From positions 62,001-126,000 of the forward strand of contig CAWJJU010000007.1 in the NCBI GenBank assembly GCA_963843315.1: DNA of 64,000 nucleotides, written 5' to 3'. The position numbers were made by a program, and so were the translations under genes. Below, one piece after another: positions 60,310 through 64,000 of the stretch. Below the pieces are notes generated by a model, which was given only the letters and a program-made list of their open reading frames with translations, had not been told where the DNA came from and ran no database searches. Each line of letters opens with the position of its first letter. Position 1 is the first letter of the stretch. Source of the stretch: JAWVFM01 sp963843315. Its GTDB lineage: Bacteria > Actinomycetota > Thermoleophilia > Solirubrobacterales > 70-9.

Positions 60310-61818
60310 GCGCCGAGGCCTACGCCGAGGCGGCCGCCCGGCTGGGAGAGATCGAGGACATCGGGCGAGCGGCGTCGCTGCTCGCCTGGGACGAGCGCAC
60401 CCAGATGCCGGCCGGCGGCGCGGCGCCGCGCGCCGAGCACATGGAGACGCTCGCCCGGATCGGCCACGAGCGGCTGACCGACGAGTCGCTCGGGTCGCTG
60501 CTGGAGGGCCTCGAGGGCTGGGGCGAGAGCCGGCCCTACGACTCCGACGAGGCGAGCACCATCCGCTCGGCGCTGCGGACCTGGCGCAAGGCGCGCCGGG
60601 TGCCAACCGAGCTGGCCGCCGAGATCGCGGGCGCCGAATCGCGCGCCGAGCACGCGTGGGTCGAGGCCAGGGCCGCTTCTGACTTCGACGCCCTCCTCCC
60701 CCACCTGCGCCGCTTGCTCGATCTCAAACGCCGCCTCATCGACTGCTTCGACGACTTCGACCATCCCTACGACGCGCTGCTCGACGACTTCGACCCCGGG
60801 ATGACCGTCGCGGTGGTGCGGCCGCTGCTCACCGACCTGCGCGAGGGCCTCACCTCCCTGCTCAAGCGGTTCCCGCGAAGGCGACGAGCAGCGCGACGCC
60901 TGCCTTCGCGGCGACTTCGACCTCGACCGGCAGCGCCGGCTCTGCCTGCGGCTCTGCAACCTGCTGCCGCTGCGTGAGAACGGCTGGCGCCTCGACACGA
61001 CCCCCCACCCCTTCGCCACCTCGATCGCGCCCAGCGACGTCCGGCTGACCACGCGCTACGAGCAGGGGTTCCTGGGCTCGGCGATCTGGTCGATCGTGCA
61101 CGAGGCCGGCCACGGGCTGTACGAGAGCGGCATGCCCGACTCGCTGCGGAGGCTTCCGATCGGCTCGCCGAACTCGCTCGGCCTGCACGAGTCCCAGAGC
61201 CGGCTGTGGGAGAACTGGGTGGGCCGCAGCCGGCCGTTCGCCGAGGGCCGGCTGCTGCCCGCGCTTCGCGAGTGCTTCCCCGGCGACTTCGACGACGTCG
61301 ACGGCGAGAAGCTCCACCGGGCCGGCAACGCCGTGCGGCGCTCGCTCATCCGCACGGAGTCCGACGAGGTCACCTACAACCTCCACATCGCGATCCGCTT
61401 CGAGCTGGAGATCGAGATCTTCGAGGAGCGACTGGCGCTCGAGGACCTGCCCGAGGCCTGGAACGACCGCTACGCCCGCTACCTCGGCATCGAGGTCCCC
61501 AACGACGCCGACGGCGTGCTCCAGGACGTCCATTGGCCGAGCGGGGCCTTCGGCTACTTCCCCACCTACTCCCTGGGAAACCTCATCGCGGCGCAGCTCT
61601 GGGACCTCGCCAGCGACGAGATCGACGACCTCGACGGCGTCCTGCGCGACGGCGACCTGGAGGTTCTCCGCGGCTGGCTCGACGGCAGGCTGTTCAGCCT
61701 CGCCGCGCGGTTCACCCCGGCCGAGACGGTCGAGCGCGCCACGGGGGCGCCGCTGTCGGTCGAGCCCCTGCTGCGCCACCTCGAGCGCAAGTACGGCGAG
61801 CTCTACGAGCTGCGCTAG
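60306..61818 (+). CDS. M32 carboxypeptidase Taq-like metalloprotease (frameshifted near 60873)
   Basis: A zinc carboxypeptidase, M32 family, about 503 residues if one base is removed from CCGC near 60873-60876. The N-terminal helical half (AASLLAWDERTQMPAGGAAPRAEHMETLARI) is in the first frame; the second frame has FATSIAPSDVRLTTRY, the zinc motif SIVHEAGHGLYESG (HExxH) and, 30 residues on, GLHESQSRLWEN with the third ligand Glu. GTG 60306 overlaps the threonine ammonia-lyase stop, so the two are cotranscribed. It ends convergent with the MerR gene, sharing a CTAG. Confidence 0.9.
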
Positions 61819-62613
61819 CGGCGGCGGCTCCGCCGCCGCGCGCAGGAGTCCGACGAGCCGCGCTCGAGCTCGCGGCCAAAGGCCTGATCGACCGAGTCGG
61901 TCATGGCGAGCTTGAAGACCGCCAACAGCGCCTCGCCCGCCAGCGGGCGCAAGCGCTCGATCGCCTCGACGACCTCGGGCCAGCGGTCGGCGGGGCGGCC
62001 CGCCTCGTCGAAGGGCTTCCAGACCTCCTCGAGGAAGAGCTCCACGAAGGTCCGCGCGACCCCGTCGGCGTGGCGGCGGAGCTTGGCCAGCGCGGCCAGC
62101 GTGGTCTCGGGCGAGACGCCGAGGGCGGCGAGCTCGGCGCCCGCTGCGGCGAGGCGCGGGCTGCGCAGCTCGTAGCGGTCATCGCCCACCTCGCGCACGA
62201 GCCCCAGCTTCAGGGCGCGGCTGCAGCAGCTCGGGGTCGGCCTCGGTCCCCACGGTCGACGCGAGGTCGGCGCCGTGAGGATCTGCGGCTCCTCGTCCTC
62301 GAACGGCTCCTGGACGGCGCGGGTGAATCGCAGGACGTCGGCGCTCGAGCCGCCCGCGTCGATCAGGCGCTTGATCGCCTCGAGGTTGAAGCCCTCGGCC
62401 TGGAGCTCGCGGACGAGCTCGATCCGCGCGCGGTGCTCCTCGCCGTAGTAGCCGGTGCGGCCGCGCACCTCGGCGAGGCGGCAGCAGGCCGCGGGACTGG
62501 TAGGCGCGGATGTTCCGCACCGTCATGCCGGTGCGCTGAGCGAGGGCGTCGATCGTCAGCCCGTCGGCGCCCGCTTCCTTGCTCTCGCGCTCAGCGTCTG
62601 TGACGTCGCTCAC
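61815..62613 (-). pseudogene. MerR-family regulator (several frame breaks)
   Basis: The N-terminal HTH, LTIDALAQRTGMTVRNIRAY then QSRGLLPP, begins at GTG 62613. The rest (GRTGYYGEEHRARIELVREL, FNLEAIKRLIDAGG, then a C-terminal effector region) continues in another frame from about 62478. A short piece around 62220-62275 reads as DLASTVGTEADPELLQ only in the first frame, so two further compensating breaks are needed. Conceptual length is about 265 residues. It may regulate the divergent membrane protein gene. Clustered indels look like poor sequence quality, but decay is possible. Confidence 0.75.
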
Positions 62614-62620
62614 GACCCGA

Positions 62621-62639
62621 ACAGTACACGCGTAACTGT
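62621..62639. promoter_or_regulatory. Possible MerR operator
   Basis: ACAGT (62621-62625) and ACTGT (62635-62639), an inverted repeat of 19 bp overall, the size typical of MerR sites. It is in the 52-base gap between the divergent MerR and membrane protein starts. Confidence 0.4.
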
Positions 62640-62665
62640 GCCATCAATCGGTGTAACATCGTCCC

Positions 62666-64000
62666 ATGACAGCGATTTCCCTCGCAGCAGCCACGCCCAC
62701 GTCCGCTCCCCCGGCCGGCGGCGCCGCCATCGGCCAGGTGATCATCGCGACCGCGTTCGCGGGCGCTCGCCACGAGCCTGCTGGTCTGGCTCGTCGGGCG
62801 CCACCGCAGCGGCCGCACCGAGCTCCTTCAACGCGCCTCAGACATCTCCGAGCGCGTCATGGGCCTGCCCGGGTGGGCGGGCCTGCCCCTCGCCCTGTCG
62901 GCCGTCTCGCTGCTGTCGGCGTTCCTCGGCGTGTACTGGGACGTCTCCATCCACATCGACCAGGGCCGCGACCCGGGGCCGCTCGCCAACCCCGCTCACT
63001 ACTTCATCCTCGCCGGCCTCTTCGGGATCTTCGCCTCGGGATACCTGTCGATCTCGCTGCCCAGAGGGGGCGAGCGCCCGGGGCCGGCCGCGCTGCGCAT
63101 CGCCGGCAACTGGCACGCGCCGGTCGGAGGCCTGCTGCTCTTCGGCTGCGGCACCTTCGCCTTGATGGGCTTCCCGCTCGACGACGTCTGGCACCGCATC
63201 TTCGGACAGGACGTGACCCTCTGGGGCCCAACGCACCTGATCATGATCGGCGGCGCGGTGATGACCGTCGTCGGGATGATCGTCCTCATGGCCGAGGGCC
63301 TGGCGGCTCGCGACGCCGCCGGCATCCCCGGGCCCCCGTCGCTCTTCGTGCGCCTGCGCAAGGTGGGCCTGGCCGGCGCCCTGCTCATCGGCCTCTCGGC
63401 GTTCCAGGCCGAGTTCGACTTCGGCGTGCCGCAGTTCCGGATGCTCTTCGAGCCCGTGATGCTCGCGTTCGCCTCGGGCATGGCGCTGGTGTTCGCGCGG
63501 ATCTGGCTTGGCCGCGGCGGCGCCATCCAGGCGATGCTCTTCTTCGTCGTGGGCCGCGGCATCATGGCTCTCATCGTCGGCGACGTCTTCGGTCAGAGCG
63601 TCCCGCACTTCCCTCTCTACGCCGCCGAGGCGCTGTGCGTCGAGGCTGCCGGCATCGCGATCGGCCGCGACCGCCCGCTCCAGCTCGGAGTTGCCTCCGG
63701 GCTGCTCGTGGGCACGGTCGGGCTCGCGGCCGAGTGGGGCTGGTCGCAGCTCGTGATGCCGATGCCGTTCACCTCGGACCTGCTGCCCGAGGCGCTCATC
63801 GCCGCGCCGATCGCGGGTGTGGCGGGCGGCGTCGCAGGAGCGCTGCTGGGCGCGGGCGTCCGGGGCGAGCTGCCCTCGCGGCAGATCGCCAGGCGCTCGT
63901 TTGGCCTCGCGCTCGCCACCATGGTCGTGCTCATCGTCTATGGCCTGCAGCACACGGCGCCCACGAACACGCGGGCCACGATCACCCTCAGCCACGAGAC
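62666..64000 (+). CDS. Polytopic membrane protein (partial, frameshifted near 62765)
   Basis: ATG 62666 opens with a Pro/Ala-rich segment and GQVIIATAFAG. One extra base near 62765 moves the rest to another frame (LATSLLVWLVGRHRSGRTELL), which stays open to the end of the window, so the C-terminus is missing. At least nine hydrophobic segments follow, including LPLALSAVSLLSAFLGVYWD, HYFILAGLFGIFASGYL, THLIMIGGAVMTVVGMIVLM and LLIGLSAFQAEFDFG. No family is recognised. A WDVSIHIDQGRD loop with its acidic residues is notable. It is divergent from the MerR gene. Confidence 0.7.
   Translation, partial: MTAISLAAATPTSAPPAGGAAIGQVIIATAFAGARHEPAGLARRAPPQRPHRAPSTRLRHLRARHGPARVGGPAPRPVGRLAAVGVPRRVLGRLHPHRPGPRPGAARQPRSLLHPRRPLRDLRLGIPVDLAAQRGRAPGAGRAAHRRQLARAGRRPAALRLRHLRLDGLPARRRLAPHLRTGRDPLGPNAPDHDRRRGDDRRRDDRPHGRGPGGSRRRRHPRAPVALRAPAQGGPGRRPAHRPLGVPGRVRLRRAAVPDALRARDARVRLGHGAGVRADLAWPRRRHPGDALLRRGPRHHGSHRRRRLRSERPALPSLRRRGAVRRGCRHRDRPRPPAPARSCLRAARGHGRARGRVGLVAARDADAVHLGPAARGAHRRADRGCGGRRRRSAAGRGRPGRAALAADRQALVWPRARHHGRAHRLWPAAHGAHEHAGHDHPQPRD

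Overview
High-GC bacterial chromosome segment, most likely an actinobacterium of the Thermoleophilia/Solirubrobacterales type. This is inferred from the GC-rich codons, the many GTG starts, an actinobacterial-type LexA box, a deazaflavin-type nitroreductase and the general flavour of the proteins. There are no ribosomal genes to place it firmly. No integrase, transposase, CRISPR array or prophage module is visible. Five tRNA genes lie between 40.6 and 45.2 kb.

Layout. 0-3.3 kb: end of an epimerase unit, a metallophosphoesterase, a small membrane protein and a class I glutamine amidotransferase. 3.3-9.9 kb: a tightly packed minus-strand unit (FadR-type regulator, amine permease, glutamine-synthetase-like ligase, gamma-glutamyl hydrolase, aldehyde dehydrogenase, SDR). 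It reads as a gamma-glutamylation route for an amine such as ethanolamine or putrescine. 9.9-15.8 kb: hydrolases, a channel-like protein and a drug-type ABC exporter. 15.9-20.5 kb: a PII-Amt pair with unusual key residues, then a GAF/PAS/GGDEF/EAL protein. 20.5-30.5 kb: small membrane proteins, GST, hydrolases, a UbiE-like methyltransferase unit, acyltransferase, carbamate kinase and a COG2403-like GTPase.

30.45-40.7 kb is bounded by a 40-nt copy of the 3' half of tRNA-Pro and by the intact tRNA-Pro gene. It may be an old integrated island. It carries methyltransferases, an HD-GYP/LuxR fusion, an ABC transporter and an NHL/Ig-like secreted protein, and several of its promoters share a TGTCAG-N4-CTGACA-like dyad. 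40.6-46 kb is the tRNA cluster, interspersed with two CAP-domain proteins, an HNH nuclease whose start codon sits inside a perfect LexA box, an SRAP protein carrying an in-frame palindromic insertion, and a broken LAGLIDADG/HTH gene directly behind tRNA-Leu.

46-64 kb: M28 peptidase, acetoacetyl-CoA synthetase, a c-di-AMP (ydaO-type) riboswitch ahead of a 39-residue membrane peptide, Bcp peroxiredoxin, Ca2+/H+ antiporter, a lipoprotein, a large zinc-ribbon/cyclase/AAA/TPR protein, a 74-bp tandem repeat array, a TetR-controlled YceI/FMN-reductase unit, threonine ammonia-lyase, M32 carboxypeptidase and a MerR/membrane-protein pair. Between 42 and 63 kb at least eight genes need small indel corrections to read through, while none before 42 kb do. 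Local assembly errors are the simplest explanation.
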